Source: Fodinicurvata halophila
Lineage (GTDB): Bacteria > Pseudomonadota > Alphaproteobacteria > Kiloniellales > DSM-21159
Assembly (NCBI RefSeq): GCF_042651425.1
Contig: NZ_JBHSCW010000001.1
Coordinates: 248,001 to 312,000, forward strand
Length of the DNA stretch: 64,000 nt
Direction of reading: 5' to 3'
This document shows, piece by piece, positions 30,045 through 39,372 of this stretch. Every line of letters begins with the position of its first letter. Within the stretch, counting starts at the first letter, position 1. The notes under the pieces were generated by a model. The model ran no database searches, was not told where the DNA came from, and was given only the letters and a program-made list of their open reading frames with translations. A program made the position numbers and the translations under genes.

Positions 30045-31823
30045 TCAGACCAGGACCATTCCCTCTTCGGAAATCGGCCTGCCCGCCCGGTCATCGGGTC
30101 CCAGCAGCATCTCGTAGTGGGCCGCCCCCGACGGGATCATCGGGAAGCAGTTCTCGTTCTGCGTCACGCAACAGTCGAAGATCACCGGTCCCGGGGTGTC
30201 GACCATGCGCTGGATGGCATCGTCCAGCTCCGCGGCCTTGGTGCAGCGGATGCCCGTGGCCCCGAAGGATTCCGCCAGCTTGACGAAGTCCGGCAGGGAA
30301 TCGGTGTAGCTTTCCGAATAGCGGCCGCCGTGCAGCAGCTCCTGCCACTGGCGCACCATGCCCATCCACTGGTTGTTCACGATGAAGATCTTGACCGGCA
30401 GCTTGTACTGGGCAAGCGTCGACATCTCCTGGATGTTCATCAGGATCGAGGCCTCGCCGGCCACGTCGATCACCAGGGACTCGGGATGCGCCACCTGGAC
30501 GCCCAGGGCCGCCGGCAGGCCATAGCCCATGGTCCCCAGGCCGCCCGACGTCATCCAGCGATGGGGTGCCTCGAACTTGATGTACTGCGCCGCCCACATC
30601 TGGTGCTGGCCGACTTCCGTGGTGAAGTAGACATCCTTGTCCTTGGTGAGTTCATAGAGCCGGCGAATGGCGTGCTGCGGCTTGATCTCCTCGCTTTCCT
30701 GGCGATAGCTCAGGCAGTGGCGCGCGCGCCACTCCTCGATCTGGCTCCACCAGGACTTCAGGCCTTCCTGATCCAGGCTGTGCCCGTTCTCGTCCCAGGC
30801 CTGGTTCAGGGCTTCCAGCGTCTCGCCCACATCGCCGATCACCGGCAGGTCGACCATGACCGACTTGTTGATGGAACTGGGGTCGATGTCCACGTGGATC
30901 TTCTTGGAATTGGGCGAGAACTCCGACAGCTTGCCGGTCACCCGGTCGTCGAAGCGCGCACCCAGGTTGATCATGACGTCGCAGTTGTACATGGCCAGGT
31001 TGGCCTCGTAGGTGCCGTGCATGCCCAGCATGCCCAGGAACTGCGGATCACTGCCCGGATAGGCGCCCAGGCCCATCAGCGTGCTGGTGCAGGGCATGCC
31101 GGTCGCCTTGACGAGCTTGCGCAGCTCCTGCGTGGCCTTGTCCCCCGAATTGATGACCCCGCCGCCGTAATAGACGATCGGACGGCGTGCCTGGGCGATC
31201 ATCTTGACGGCGTCTTGGATGCGCTCCTGGTCGGGCTGAACCTGCGGGCGATAGCTGCGGTGCCTCACCTGGGCGCGTTCGGTGTAGCGACCTTCTGTCT
31301 GCAGGATGTCCTTGGGCAGGTCGATGACCACCGGCCCGGGCCGGCCGTTGCGGGCCACGTAGAAACCTTCGTGCACCTGGCGGGCCAGCTCGTTCACATC
31401 CTTCACCAAGTAGTTGTGCTTGGTGCAGGGCCGTGTGATGCCCGTGGTATCGGCCTCCTGGAAGGCATCGTTGCCGATCAGGTGGGTCGGCACCTGCCCG
31501 GTCAGGCAAACCACGGGAATGGAATCCATCAGGGCATCGGTCAGGCCGGTCACGGCATTGGTCGCCCCGGGGCCCGATGTCACGAGCACGCAGCCCACCT
31601 TGCCCGTGGAGCGGGCATAGCCTTCGGCGGCATGCACGGCCGCCTGCTCATGCCGGACGAGGATATGGCGAATGCTGTTCTGCTGGAAAAGCGCGTCGTA
31701 AATGGGCAGGACCGCGCCGCCGGGATAGCCGAATACGACCTCGACTTCCTGCTCGATGAGGGCCTGGATCAGCAGCCTGGCACCACTCTGCAGTTCGGTT
31801 TCTTGCACGCTTTCCACACTCAT
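30045..31823 (-). CDS. ilvI: Acetolactate synthase large (catalytic) subunit
   Basis: The 592-residue TPP-dependent enzyme makes acetolactate from pyruvate. The N-terminal segment VEVVFGYPGGAVLPIYDAL and the glutamate in HEQAAVHAAEGYARSTGK are typical. The C-terminal TPP/Mg motif runs from DVAGEASILMNIQE to IVNNQWMGMVRQW. Normal length. Transcription starts in the 189-base gap after miaA, which holds a foldable stretch but no convincing leader peptide. Confidence 0.95.
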   Translation of the reverse strand: MSVESVQETELQSGARLLIQALIEQEVEVVFGYPGGAVLPIYDALFQQNSIRHILVRHEQAAVHAAEGYARSTGKVGCVLVTSGPGATNAVTGLTDALMDSIPVVCLTGQVPTHLIGNDAFQEADTTGITRPCTKHNYLVKDVNELARQVHEGFYVARNGRPGPVVIDLPKDILQTEGRYTERAQVRHRSYRPQVQPDQERIQDAVKMIAQARRPIVYYGGGVINSGDKATQELRKLVKATGMPCTSTLMGLGAYPGSDPQFLGMLGMHGTYEANLAMYNCDVMINLGARFDDRVTGKLSEFSPNSKKIHVDIDPSSINKSVMVDLPVIGDVGETLEALNQAWDENGHSLDQEGLKSWWSQIEEWRARHCLSYRQESEEIKPQHAIRRLYELTKDKDVYFTTEVGQHQMWAAQYIKFEAPHRWMTSGGLGTMGYGLPAALGVQVAHPESLVIDVAGEASILMNIQEMSTLAQYKLPVKIFIVNNQWMGMVRQWQELLHGGRYSESYTDSLPDFVKLAESFGATGIRCTKAAELDDAIQRMVDTPGPVIFDCCVTQNENCFPMIPSGAAHYEMLLGPDDRAGRPISEEGMVLV

Positions 31824-31951
31824 GTCGCTACTTCCGTTCGTCCTGCATTCGGGCCGTGTTCGTCGGGGGCTCCCGCACGATCTTTTACGGTCCCGAGAAA
31901 AACATGTTCATCTCGAAAAACCAAGCCGGCTGCGCACGTCGAGGGAGCAGA

Positions 31952-31996
31952 GAGTCGGCCTTTTCCAGGCCGCCTGCGCTCCAGCGCTGCCGACTC
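31952..31996 (-). repeat. Foldable inverted repeats between miaA and ilvI
   Basis: GAGTCGGC (31952-31959) pairs with GCCGACTC (31989-31996). Smaller hairpins, 31957-31961 with 31967-31971 and 31976-31980 with 31983-31987, fall inside. The element could end miaA transcription, although no T-run follows, or form part of the ilvI leader. Confidence 0.35.
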
Positions 31997-32012
31997 CCGG
32001 CAAGCTAGACCC

Positions 32013-33032
32013 TCAGGTAGGGGTGGTCAACACAAAGTGACGAATAATTGAAAAGATTCTTTCCTCATCGCTTTCATAAAATTTCGTCTCCTCAAGATGA
32101 ACGTTCTTTTTATGTCTGAGCACTTGGGTCCTCAGCCATGTCATCTGTCGCTTGGCATAACGCCGGGTGGAGTGCTGGGCGGCAGCCACGGCATCCTCAA
32201 GACTCATCTCCCCGTCCAGATGGGCCAGCAGCTCGCGCACGCCAACAGCCTTGCGGATCGTGCCCTGCGCGGGCGGGTCGAGCGAGCGCAGCCGCCGCAC
32301 CTCTTCCAGGGCCCCCTGCTCCATCATCAGCGCGAAGCGCCGGTCACAGATCGGGGTCAGTGTGGCGCGCGGGGGCATCAGTACCAGCCAGAAGAAGCGC
32401 CAGGGGGCCGGTGGAATCGCAGTCCGGCGCTGCCATTCGGACAGCGGCCGACCGGTGCCTTCGGCCACTTCCCAGGCACGCAGCAGGCGCTGGGTATCAT
32501 TGGGATGCAGGCGGGCGGCGCTGTCAGGATCGAGACGCTGCACTTCGGCCACGAAGGCTTCCCGCCCCAGGGCGCGCAGGCGCTCCCGGGCCGCAGCGCG
32601 CGTGCCTGACTCCACCTGCGGGGCGGTCGCGAGTCCTTCCTCGAGCGCCTTGAGATAGAGGCCGGTTCCACCGGTGAGAATCGGCAGGCGCCCGCTGGCA
32701 TGCGCTGCCTCCATTTCTCCCCGCGCCAGTTCGGCCCAACGGCCGGCGGAATACTGCTCCCACGCCTCGGCGAACCCATAGAGGCGATGGGGTACGCGCG
32801 CCTGTTCGCCCTGGCCGGGTTGGGCCGAGAGGATCGGAATGTCGCGATAGATCTGAAGCGCATCGGCATTGACGACCGTTCCTTCGAACGCCTCCGCCAG
32901 CCGCAGCGCCAGCCCGGACTTCCCGCTGGCCGTCGGGCCGGCCACGATCACCGCGGGCGGCAGGTTGTCCCGCTCTTTTCCCACAAGGCTCTTGTGACCA
33001 TTGGCCGGTCTGTCTATAGGGTCCTGACTCAT
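32013..33032 (-). CDS. miaA: tRNA dimethylallyltransferase
   Basis: The enzyme adds a dimethylallyl group to A37 of tRNAs reading UNN codons. The P-loop is IVAGPTASGKSG, followed by NADALQIYRDIPILSAQP and PILTGGTGLYLKAL. The C-terminal end is VLTTPT. The frame stays open far beyond, antisense to serB, but ATG 33032 (MSQDPIDRPANG) is the last sensible start; this gives 339 residues. A GTG at 32984, sixteen codons later, is also possible and neither has a strong ribosome site. The start codon overlaps that of the divergent serB gene by two bases. Confidence 0.9.
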   Translation of the reverse strand: MSQDPIDRPANGHKSLVGKERDNLPPAVIVAGPTASGKSGLALRLAEAFEGTVVNADALQIYRDIPILSAQPGQGEQARVPHRLYGFAEAWEQYSAGRWAELARGEMEAAHASGRLPILTGGTGLYLKALEEGLATAPQVESGTRAAARERLRALGREAFVAEVQRLDPDSAARLHPNDTQRLLRAWEVAEGTGRPLSEWQRRTAIPPAPWRFFWLVLMPPRATLTPICDRRFALMMEQGALEEVRRLRSLDPPAQGTIRKAVGVRELLAHLDGEMSLEDAVAAAQHSTRRYAKRQMTWLRTQVLRHKKNVHLEETKFYESDEERIFSIIRHFVLTTPT

Positions 33033-33930
33033 GACATGGACAACCATACTGCTGGCCGACCCAGCTGCAACACCATTGCGCGAGCAGGACGCGGAATCCG
33101 CCTGCGCATGCCTTTCCAGGACAGGTGGCACACCGGCTTCGCCGGACTGGCTGGCCGAGGGCCAGGCCCTGGACATCCCGTTCGAGGGGAGCGACCCACA
33201 GGCGACGCTGCAAGCGCTGCGCACGACCTTTGCCGACCGACCCTTCGATATCGCCGTACTGCCCAGCGAAGGGCGTCGCAAGAAACTGCTGGTCGCCGAC
33301 ATGGAATCCACCATCATTGCCGAGGAGATGCTGGACGAGCTGGCCGACAGCCTGGGCCTGCGCGACGAGATTGCGGCCGTCACCGCGCGTGCCATGCAGG
33401 GTGAACTGGACTTCGAGAGTGCACTGTGCGAGCGTGTACGCAAGCTGGCCGGCCTCAAGGTCGAGGTGATGGAAGAGGCCGCCACCGCCATGACCCTCAA
33501 CAGTGGCGCCCGACAGCTCGTGGCCAGCATGAAGGCCCAGGGCGCCTACTGCGCCCTGGTGTCCGGCGGCTTCACCTTCTTCGCCGACCCCATAGCCGAG
33601 ACCTGCGGCTTCGACCTGGCCCGCGCCAACCGGCTCGAAATCCGCGACGGGCGACTGACCGGGGAGGTCCTGCCCCCCATCCTGGGCCGCGAGGCCAAGC
33701 TGGCCAGCCTCGAGGAATTCACACGGGAATTGAACCTTTCACCGCAAGACTCGGTGGCCGTGGGCGACGGTGCCAACGACCAAGCCATGCTTTCGGCGGC
33801 CGGCCTCGGCGTCGCCTATCGTCCCAAGCCGCGTCTGCGCGAAGCCATCGAGACTCACCTCGACCACGCCGACCTGACCGGCCTGCTCTATTTACAGGGT
33901 TATAGAGAGCAGGAGATCGCAGGCGCCTAG
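33031..33930 (+). CDS. serB: Phosphoserine phosphatase
   Basis: The 299-residue HAD-family enzyme carries DMESTII (nucleophile Asp), later SGGFTFFADPIAE and the metal-binding GDGANDQAML. The N-terminal 90 residues form a divergent regulatory extension, as in other alphaproteobacterial SerB proteins. It releases L-serine from phosphoserine in the last step of serine synthesis, supplying the one-carbon pool. The start is ATG 33031, immediately back-to-back with miaA. Confidence 0.93.
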   Translation: MTWTTILLADPAATPLREQDAESACACLSRTGGTPASPDWLAEGQALDIPFEGSDPQATLQALRTTFADRPFDIAVLPSEGRRKKLLVADMESTIIAEEMLDELADSLGLRDEIAAVTARAMQGELDFESALCERVRKLAGLKVEVMEEAATAMTLNSGARQLVASMKAQGAYCALVSGGFTFFADPIAETCGFDLARANRLEIRDGRLTGEVLPPILGREAKLASLEEFTRELNLSPQDSVAVGDGANDQAMLSAAGLGVAYRPKPRLREAIETHLDHADLTGLLYLQGYREQEIAGA

Positions 33931-33974
33931 CCCAGGACGCCCGGCTCACGGACGCCAGGCCGTAACTTTCCCGC

Positions 33975-35405
33975 TCAGCCGTCCCCCAGGGGAAGGGCCA
34001 CCCAGAGGAAATCGCCTTCCCGCAGGATCAGCAGGGTGATGACGCGATAGCCCTCGCGGCGCGCGGCAGCCACGCTCTCCTCGATCTCGGCGGGGCGGGT
34101 CACCGGCTCCTGGTCCACCTCGGCGATGACATCGCCCGGCTGCAGGCCACTGTCCGCCGCCAGACCGGTGGGGTCCACATCGGTCACCAGCACGCCGTCC
34201 ACGTCCTCGGCAAGGCCGTAGTTGTTGCGACGCTCTTCCGTCAAGCTTCCGAGCTCCAGGCCAAGATCCTCCAAGGCGCCGCTTTCGGGCTCCGGCGCCT
34301 CCCCGCGATCTTCCTCGCCGGAGGGACCCGACATGGCGTCCTCATCCATCTCGCCCAGGGTGACCTCGACGGTCTGCCGCTCGCCGCCCCTCCAGACAAC
34401 GACCTCGACTTCCTTGCCGACACGCGTCTCGGCCACCATGCGGGGCAGGCTGCGCATGTCCGTTACCTCACGGCCATCGAACTCCAGGATCACGTCCCCC
34501 TGCTCGATGCCGCCTTCCGCGGCCGGACCGCCCTCGAAGAGGGAGGCCACCAGTGCACCCTCGGCTTCTGGCAAGCGCAGCCCTTCGGCCAGTTCGTCGG
34601 TAACCGTCTGGATCTGAACGCCCAGCCAGCCGCGACGCACCTCGCCATGCTCCTTCAGGGAGGCGATGACATTGCGTGCCATGGCGGAGGGAATGGCAAA
34701 GCCGATGCCCACGGAGCCGCCGGACGGCGAGAAGATGGCCGTGTTCACACCGATCACGCGGCCCTCCATGTCGAAGGTCGGACCGCCCGAGTTGCCGCGG
34801 TTGATTGAAGCATCGGTCTGCAGGAAATCATCATAGGGGCCGGCGTTGATGTCGCGCTGCCGCGCCGAGATGATGCCGGCGGTCACCGAGCCGCCCAGCC
34901 CATAGGGGTTGCCAATCGCCAGGATCCATTCACCAACACGGGCCTCATCGCTGTCTCCCCATTGGGCTGCGGGCAGTTCACGATCCGTCTCGACCTTCAG
35001 CAGGGCCAGGTCCGTCTTGTCGTCCGTGCCGACGATCTCGGCCTCGAGGGTGGTGTTGTCGTGCAGGCGGACCGTGATCTCGTCGGCATTGGCCACCACG
35101 TGATTGTTGGTGACGATGTAGCCCTCGGAATCGATGATGAATCCGGAGCCAAGGGACGAGGTGCGCCGCTGGCGCGGGAAGTCTGGTGCGCCGTTGGGCT
35201 CGCCCCGTTCCTCGAAGAATTCGCGAAAGAGTTCCTCGAAGTTGTCGATGCGCCCGTTGTCCTCGATCACCTGGCTGGTCGAGATGTTGACCACGGTGGG
35301 CAGCAGTTCGTCGGCGAGATCGGCGAAGCTCTCCGGGGCGCTCCGTGCCTGCGCCGATGCTCCCAGCGTCATCGCGATCACCAGGACGGCCAGGGCCTGC
35401 AGCAT
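33975..35405 (-). CDS. degP: Periplasmic serine protease of the HtrA/DegP family
   Basis: From ATG 35405 the protein is 476 residues with a signal peptide MLQALAVLVIAMTLGASAQA. The trypsin-like domain shows the triad in TNNHVVANA (His), DDKTDLALL (Asp) and NRGNSGGPTF (Ser). Two PDZ domains follow (WLGVQIQTV onward, and NNYGLAEDVDGVLV onward). This is the DegP/MucD layout for envelope protein quality control. The frame extends 26 codons upstream to 35483, but GGAGG 9 bases before 35405 and the clean signal peptide favour the inner start. It lies beside DUF2065 and hflC-hflK, a common proteostasis cluster. Confidence 0.92.
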   Translation of the reverse strand: MLQALAVLVIAMTLGASAQARSAPESFADLADELLPTVVNISTSQVIEDNGRIDNFEELFREFFEERGEPNGAPDFPRQRRTSSLGSGFIIDSEGYIVTNNHVVANADEITVRLHDNTTLEAEIVGTDDKTDLALLKVETDRELPAAQWGDSDEARVGEWILAIGNPYGLGGSVTAGIISARQRDINAGPYDDFLQTDASINRGNSGGPTFDMEGRVIGVNTAIFSPSGGSVGIGFAIPSAMARNVIASLKEHGEVRRGWLGVQIQTVTDELAEGLRLPEAEGALVASLFEGGPAAEGGIEQGDVILEFDGREVTDMRSLPRMVAETRVGKEVEVVVWRGGERQTVEVTLGEMDEDAMSGPSGEEDRGEAPEPESGALEDLGLELGSLTEERRNNYGLAEDVDGVLVTDVDPTGLAADSGLQPGDVIAEVDQEPVTRPAEIEESVAAARREGYRVITLLILREGDFLWVALPLGDG

Positions 35406-35635
35406 CGCAAGAGGCCTCCAGCCGCCGATTGCATGCTTCTCGCCAGGGGCCTGTGCAGCCACGTCCAGTGTACGCTCAAACATATCGAGACAATCCGTTC
35501 CGCTTGGGACAATGGGTCACCTGCCCACCGGACAGGCAAAAGCTTCCCCCTGAGCTTACCCTGAGGAAACTGGATGGGGAAAGCCCGATGGCAAGGATTT
35601 TTGCTTGGCGCAGCCGGCACGTCCCAGCCACGAGG

Positions 35636-35824
35636 CTAGATCGCGAGCCAGATCAGGAAGATGCCGACCAGAGCCGAAAAGAGTCCGGAGTAGCGCAGCG
35701 CTTCGGGCGGGAGGTCACGAATCTGCTCCAGAATGCGTTCGGGCAGGCTCGGGAAGAGGGCCAGCAAGATGCCCTCCAACACGAACACGAGGCCCAGCCC
35801 CACCAGCAGGTCGCCGCCGCTCAT
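35636..35824 (-). CDS. DUF2065 family small membrane protein
   Basis: The 62-residue protein has two hydrophobic helices (LLVGLGLVFVLEGILLALF and YSGLFSALVGIFLIWLAI) separated by PSLPERILEQIRDLPPEALR. This is the DUF2065 pattern. The family is regularly found beside hflK/hflC, as here. Its function is unknown; an accessory role in the HflKC membrane complex is inferred from position. Confidence 0.88.
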   Translation of the reverse strand: MSGGDLLVGLGLVFVLEGILLALFPSLPERILEQIRDLPPEALRYSGLFSALVGIFLIWLAI

Positions 35825-35884
35825 CTCACGAGAGCCGGCGGGCGCCGCCGGAGCTGACGCCCGCCTGTCCCTGGAGAGCCATCA

Positions 35885-36784
35885 TTACTGCGTGTCCTGT
35901 GGCTCCGGAGCCGTCTCGCCGCCCTGCGACTGGTTGAAGTAGCGCAGGAACTCGTTGTCCGGCGACAGGACCAGGGTGGAGTTATCGCCGCTCAGCCCTT
36001 CGCGATAGGCCTGCATCGAACGATAGAAGCGGAAGAAGGCCTGATCCTGGCCATAGGCGGCCGACAGGATTCGTGTGCGCTCGGCATCGCCCTCACCACG
36101 CAGGATCTCGGCCTCTCGTTCGGCCTCGGCGCGGATCACCGTGGCTTCACGGTCGGCCGTGGCACGAATGCGCTGGGCCTGTTCCTCACCCTGGGCGCGG
36201 AACTCCCGGGCTTCGCGCTCACGCTCCGAAACCATGCGATCATAGACCGCTTGACTGGTCGCGTCCGGCAGGTCGGTACGCCGGATACGCACATCGACGA
36301 TTTCCATGCCCAGGTTCTCGACCTCACTGTTCACCCGCTCCTGGATCTGCGTCATGATCCGCGTGCGTTCCTGAGACAGGATGCTGGCCAGGGTCTCGTT
36401 ACCCAGGATGGCGCGCATGGCCGAGTTGACGGTCACGCTCAGGCGATCCTCACCCACCTGTTCGGTACGCACCGCCTGATAGAAGCGAAGCGCGTCCTGA
36501 ATTCGGTATCTGGCATAGGAATCCACCAGCAGCGGCTTCTGGTCGGCCAGCAGCACGCGTTCTGTCGGCGGATCCAGGTTCAGGACACGCTTCTCGTAGA
36601 ACAGCACGTTCTGGATAAAGGGTATCTTGAAATAAAGTCCCGGGTCCGTGTTGAGCGCCTTGCGTTCACCGAACTGCAGGACCAGGGCCTGGTCGGTTTC
36701 GCGCACGATGTAGGCCGAGCTGAACAAGGCCACGCCGGCGATGATGATAAGGATGCCAAGCGGCAGCAGAAAGCGCGGTGTCAT
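35885..36784 (-). CDS. hflC: HflC, SPFH-domain modulator of FtsH
   Basis: The 299-residue protein has an N-terminal membrane helix (FLLPLGILIIIAGVALFSSAYIV in outline) and an SPFH/band-7 domain. A long charged coiled coil follows (EREREAREFRAQGEEQAQRI and repeats). With HflK it forms a large cage around the FtsH protease in the inner membrane. The gene is 20 bases downstream of hflK. Confidence 0.95.
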   Translation of the reverse strand: MTPRFLLPLGILIIIAGVALFSSAYIVRETDQALVLQFGERKALNTDPGLYFKIPFIQNVLFYEKRVLNLDPPTERVLLADQKPLLVDSYARYRIQDALRFYQAVRTEQVGEDRLSVTVNSAMRAILGNETLASILSQERTRIMTQIQERVNSEVENLGMEIVDVRIRRTDLPDATSQAVYDRMVSEREREAREFRAQGEEQAQRIRATADREATVIRAEAEREAEILRGEGDAERTRILSAAYGQDQAFFRFYRSMQAYREGLSGDNSTLVLSPDNEFLRYFNQSQGGETAPEPQDTQ

Positions 36785-36804
36785 GATGATTTCTCTCCCT
36801 TCGC

Positions 36805-37998
36805 TTACTGGCCGGACTGGCTGGACTGACCGCCGGAGGGATTCGACAGGTTGTCGGTCCGGACCGGCTGGCCATCGCTCAGCGTACGGCGGTTCAACTC
36901 GTTAAGCGGCAGATAGGGCACGATATCCTGGGCGCCCTCGGAATCGAGCAGGATCTTCTTCGTGCTGCCATAGACTTCCTGCAACGTCTCCAGGTACATG
37001 CGCTGGCGTGTCGTGTCCGGAGACTCGGAATAGGCGTCGTAGACGCTCAGGAAGCGCTGTGATTGACCTTGAGCCTGTGCCACAACTTCTTCGCGATAGG
37101 CATTGGCCTCCTGGATGATCCGCTGGGCATCGCCGCGAGCACGCGGCAGGATGCCGTTGCGATAGGCTTCGGCCTCGTTGCGCAGTCGTTCCTGGTCCTG
37201 CAGGGCGCGCTGCACATCGTTGAAGGCATCGGCCACCTGTTCCGGTGGCTGCACCTGCTGCAGCTGGACTTGCGTGATCAGGATGCCAGAGCCGTAGCTG
37301 TCCAGGACGCTCTGCAGCAGCTCTCTGGTGGACCCTTCGATGTCCTGCCGCGATTCGGTCAGTGCACGCTGGATATCGGTCTGGCCGATGATGTCGCGCA
37401 TGGCACTCTCGGCCGCCGTCTTCACCGTCGCGAAGGGCTCGCGAATGTTGAAGAGGAAGTTGCGCGCATTGGAAACGCGCCAGAGCACCGTGAAATCGAT
37501 GTCGATGATGTTCTGGTCCCCGGTCAGCATCAGGCTTTCCTGGGCCACGTCATCCTGCGTCGCTCCGGAAGTCTCGGTCGTACGGAAACCCACTTCGATG
37601 GCGTTGATGCTCTCCACCGAGGGCGTTTCCACCTCGCCAATGGGCGTCGGCCAGTTCCAGTGCAACCCGGGCTCGGTCGTCTTCGTATAGCTTCCGAAAA
37701 CCAGGACCACGCCTTCCTCGTTGGGCTCGACGCGATACAGACCGGAGAGCAGCCAGATGACGATGGCGGCGATGATCAGGAGCACGATCACCTTGCCGCT
37801 ACCGAATCCGCCCGGCATCAACCGCTTGAGGCGTTCCTGGCCCTGACGGATCATGTCCTCGAAATCGGGAGGACGCTGTCCGCCGCCGCCACCGGAATTG
37901 TTGCCGCCGCCGGCGCCGCCGCGTCCCCAGGGGCCGCCGCCACCACCGCCGCTGCCCCCCCAGGGGCCGCCGCTACCGCCGGACGATTGCCATGGCAT
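36805..37998 (-). CDS. hflK: HflK, SPFH-domain modulator of FtsH
   Basis: The product starts at ATG 37998 (MPWQSSGGSGG) with GAGGGAG 8 bases upstream, giving 397 residues. A glycine-rich N-terminal tract of about 45 residues, low-complexity at DNA level too, precedes a membrane helix (VIVLLIIAAIVIWLLSGLY). The SPFH domain follows, with PGLHWNWPTPIGEVE, then a coiled coil. HflK partners HflC. Upstream ATGs at 38058, 38022 and 38004 are less well placed. The gene is divergent from mrp. Confidence 0.95.
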   Translation of the reverse strand: MPWQSSGGSGGPWGGSGGGGGGPWGRGGAGGGNNSGGGGGQRPPDFEDMIRQGQERLKRLMPGGFGSGKVIVLLIIAAIVIWLLSGLYRVEPNEEGVVLVFGSYTKTTEPGLHWNWPTPIGEVETPSVESINAIEVGFRTTETSGATQDDVAQESLMLTGDQNIIDIDFTVLWRVSNARNFLFNIREPFATVKTAAESAMRDIIGQTDIQRALTESRQDIEGSTRELLQSVLDSYGSGILITQVQLQQVQPPEQVADAFNDVQRALQDQERLRNEAEAYRNGILPRARGDAQRIIQEANAYREEVVAQAQGQSQRFLSVYDAYSESPDTTRQRMYLETLQEVYGSTKKILLDSEGAQDIVPYLPLNELNRRTLSDGQPVRTDNLSNPSGGQSSQSGQ

Positions 37999-38148
37999 AT
38001 GCATCACTCCCTCTTCATTCATCGGGTCCGCCTGCTGTAAAACGGACGTGCGGACCATATATCACGCGGTACAGTGTTAGAAAGCCGCAACTTTGCACTG
38101 CGGTGAAAATTCCATCTACATGCCATCAGGCCACAGGAAAAGAGCAGT

Positions 38149-39300
38149 ATGAGCGGACCCAGCGAAAACGACATTCTCGAAGCCCTGAAGACGGTACGCG
38201 ACCCTGAGAGCGGAGAGGACATCGTCACGCAAGGCATGATCAGCGGCCTGGTTGTCAAGTACGGCAATGTGGGGTTCTCCATAGAGGTGGACCCCGCCAA
38301 GGGCCCGGAACTGGAGCCCCTGCGCCAGGAAGCTGAGAAAGCGGCAGAGAACGTCAAGGGCGTGCTCTCGGTCAGCGCCATGCTGACCGCCCACCGCGGC
38401 GCGGGCCAGGCAAGCGGCGGTCCCTCGGCCCAGACCCAGGGCTCTGGCACACAGCACCAGCACGCGCACCAGGGTCAGCAGGAGGGCCAACAGGCGCGCC
38501 AGATGGCGCCGGGCGTGAAGCACATCATCGCGGTCGCCAGCGGCAAGGGCGGCGTCGGCAAGTCGACGGTGGCCACCAACCTGGTCCTCTCGCTCAGTTT
38601 GCTTGGCCTGAAATGCGGCATCATGGACGCCGACATCTATGGCCCCTCGCAGCCGCGCATGCTGGGCATCACCGGCCGGCCGCAGAGCGAGGACGGAAAG
38701 ATCCTGAAGCCGATGCAGAACTACGGCATCTCCTGCATGTCCATGGGCTTCCTGGTGGCCGAGGATGCACCGATGATCTGGCGCGGCCCCATGGTGCAGT
38801 CGGCGCTGCAGCAGATGCTGCGCGACGTGGAATGGGGCGAGCTGGACGTGCTGGTGGTGGACATGCCGCCGGGCACGGGCGACGCCCAGCTGACCATGGC
38901 CCAGCAGGTGCCGCTCTCGGGTGCGGTGATCGTCTCAACGCCCCAGGACATCGCCCTGCTGGATGCGCGCAAGGGGCTGAACATGTTCCGCAAGGTGGAC
39001 GTGCCCGTTCTCGGCATCATCGAGAACATGAGCCTCTTCGTCTGCCCCAACTGCGGGCATGAATCCCATGTCTTCGGCCATGGCGGCGCGAAGACCGAAG
39101 CCGAGCGCCTGGGCTGCGATTTCCTGGGCGAGATCCCGCTCAATATCGATATCCGCGAAACCTCGGACAGCGGTCGCCCCATTACCATCTCCAATCCCGA
39201 CAGCCCGCACTCGAAGGCCTTCGCCGAGATCGCCGGCAAGGTGCGCGACAAGCTGTTCCAGGGTGCCCAGAAGGCGGCCCCGAAGATCGTCATGGAGTAG
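38149..39300 (+). CDS. mrp: Mrp/ApbC iron-sulfur carrier ATPase
   Basis: The 383-residue protein has an N-terminal MIP18-like domain (DPESGEDIVTQGMISGL), a Gln/His-rich linker, and a P-loop NTPase domain starting IAVASGKGGVGKSTVATNL. The cluster-binding CxxC lies in FVCPNCGHESHVFG. It binds and hands Fe-S clusters to target proteins. The length is standard and the gene appears monocistronic, followed after 72 bases by the antitoxin gene. Confidence 0.95.
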   Translation: MSGPSENDILEALKTVRDPESGEDIVTQGMISGLVVKYGNVGFSIEVDPAKGPELEPLRQEAEKAAENVKGVLSVSAMLTAHRGAGQASGGPSAQTQGSGTQHQHAHQGQQEGQQARQMAPGVKHIIAVASGKGGVGKSTVATNLVLSLSLLGLKCGIMDADIYGPSQPRMLGITGRPQSEDGKILKPMQNYGISCMSMGFLVAEDAPMIWRGPMVQSALQQMLRDVEWGELDVLVVDMPPGTGDAQLTMAQQVPLSGAVIVSTPQDIALLDARKGLNMFRKVDVPVLGIIENMSLFVCPNCGHESHVFGHGGAKTEAERLGCDFLGEIPLNIDIRETSDSGRPITISNPDSPHSKAFAEIAGKVRDKLFQGAQKAAPKIVME

Positions 39301-39324
39301 GCGATCGTCTCGGCGGACATGTGA

Positions 39325-39353
39325 TTGCCATTTGGCATCGTTTCTCCTATATT
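39325..39353 (+). promoter_or_regulatory. Promoter and operator of the Xre-RES pair
   Basis: TTGCCA (39325-39330) and TATATT (39348-39353) are spaced by 17 bases. A perfect inverted repeat, TGCCA-TT-TGGCA (39326-39337), covers the -35 element. The predicted transcript starts close to 39360, so the mRNA would carry little more than the ribosome site before ATG 39373. Confidence 0.6.
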
Positions 39354-39369
39354 TAGCCAAAAGGAGAAA
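39341..39369 (+). repeat. Inverted repeat linking -10 region and Shine-Dalgarno of the antitoxin
   Basis: TTTCTCCT (39341-39348) and AGGAGAAA (39362-39369) are perfect inverted arms separated by 13 bases. The right arm is the antitoxin Shine-Dalgarno sequence. It may be a second operator for the antitoxin; an RNA hairpin would need transcription to begin further upstream than predicted. Confidence 0.5.
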
Positions 39370-39372
39370 TGC

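Noticed and set aside
31885..31911. Eight-codon frame before ilvI as an attenuator peptide
   Set aside because: It has no ribosome site and no Val, Ile or Leu codons.
33033..33530. Upstream extension of the miaA frame by 166 codons
   Set aside because: It runs antisense through serB and is Ser/Arg-rich noise; MiaA homologues begin close to the P-loop.
37860..37980. GC-rich triplet repeats as a functional repeat element
   Set aside because: They encode the glycine-rich N-terminal tract normal for HflK proteins.
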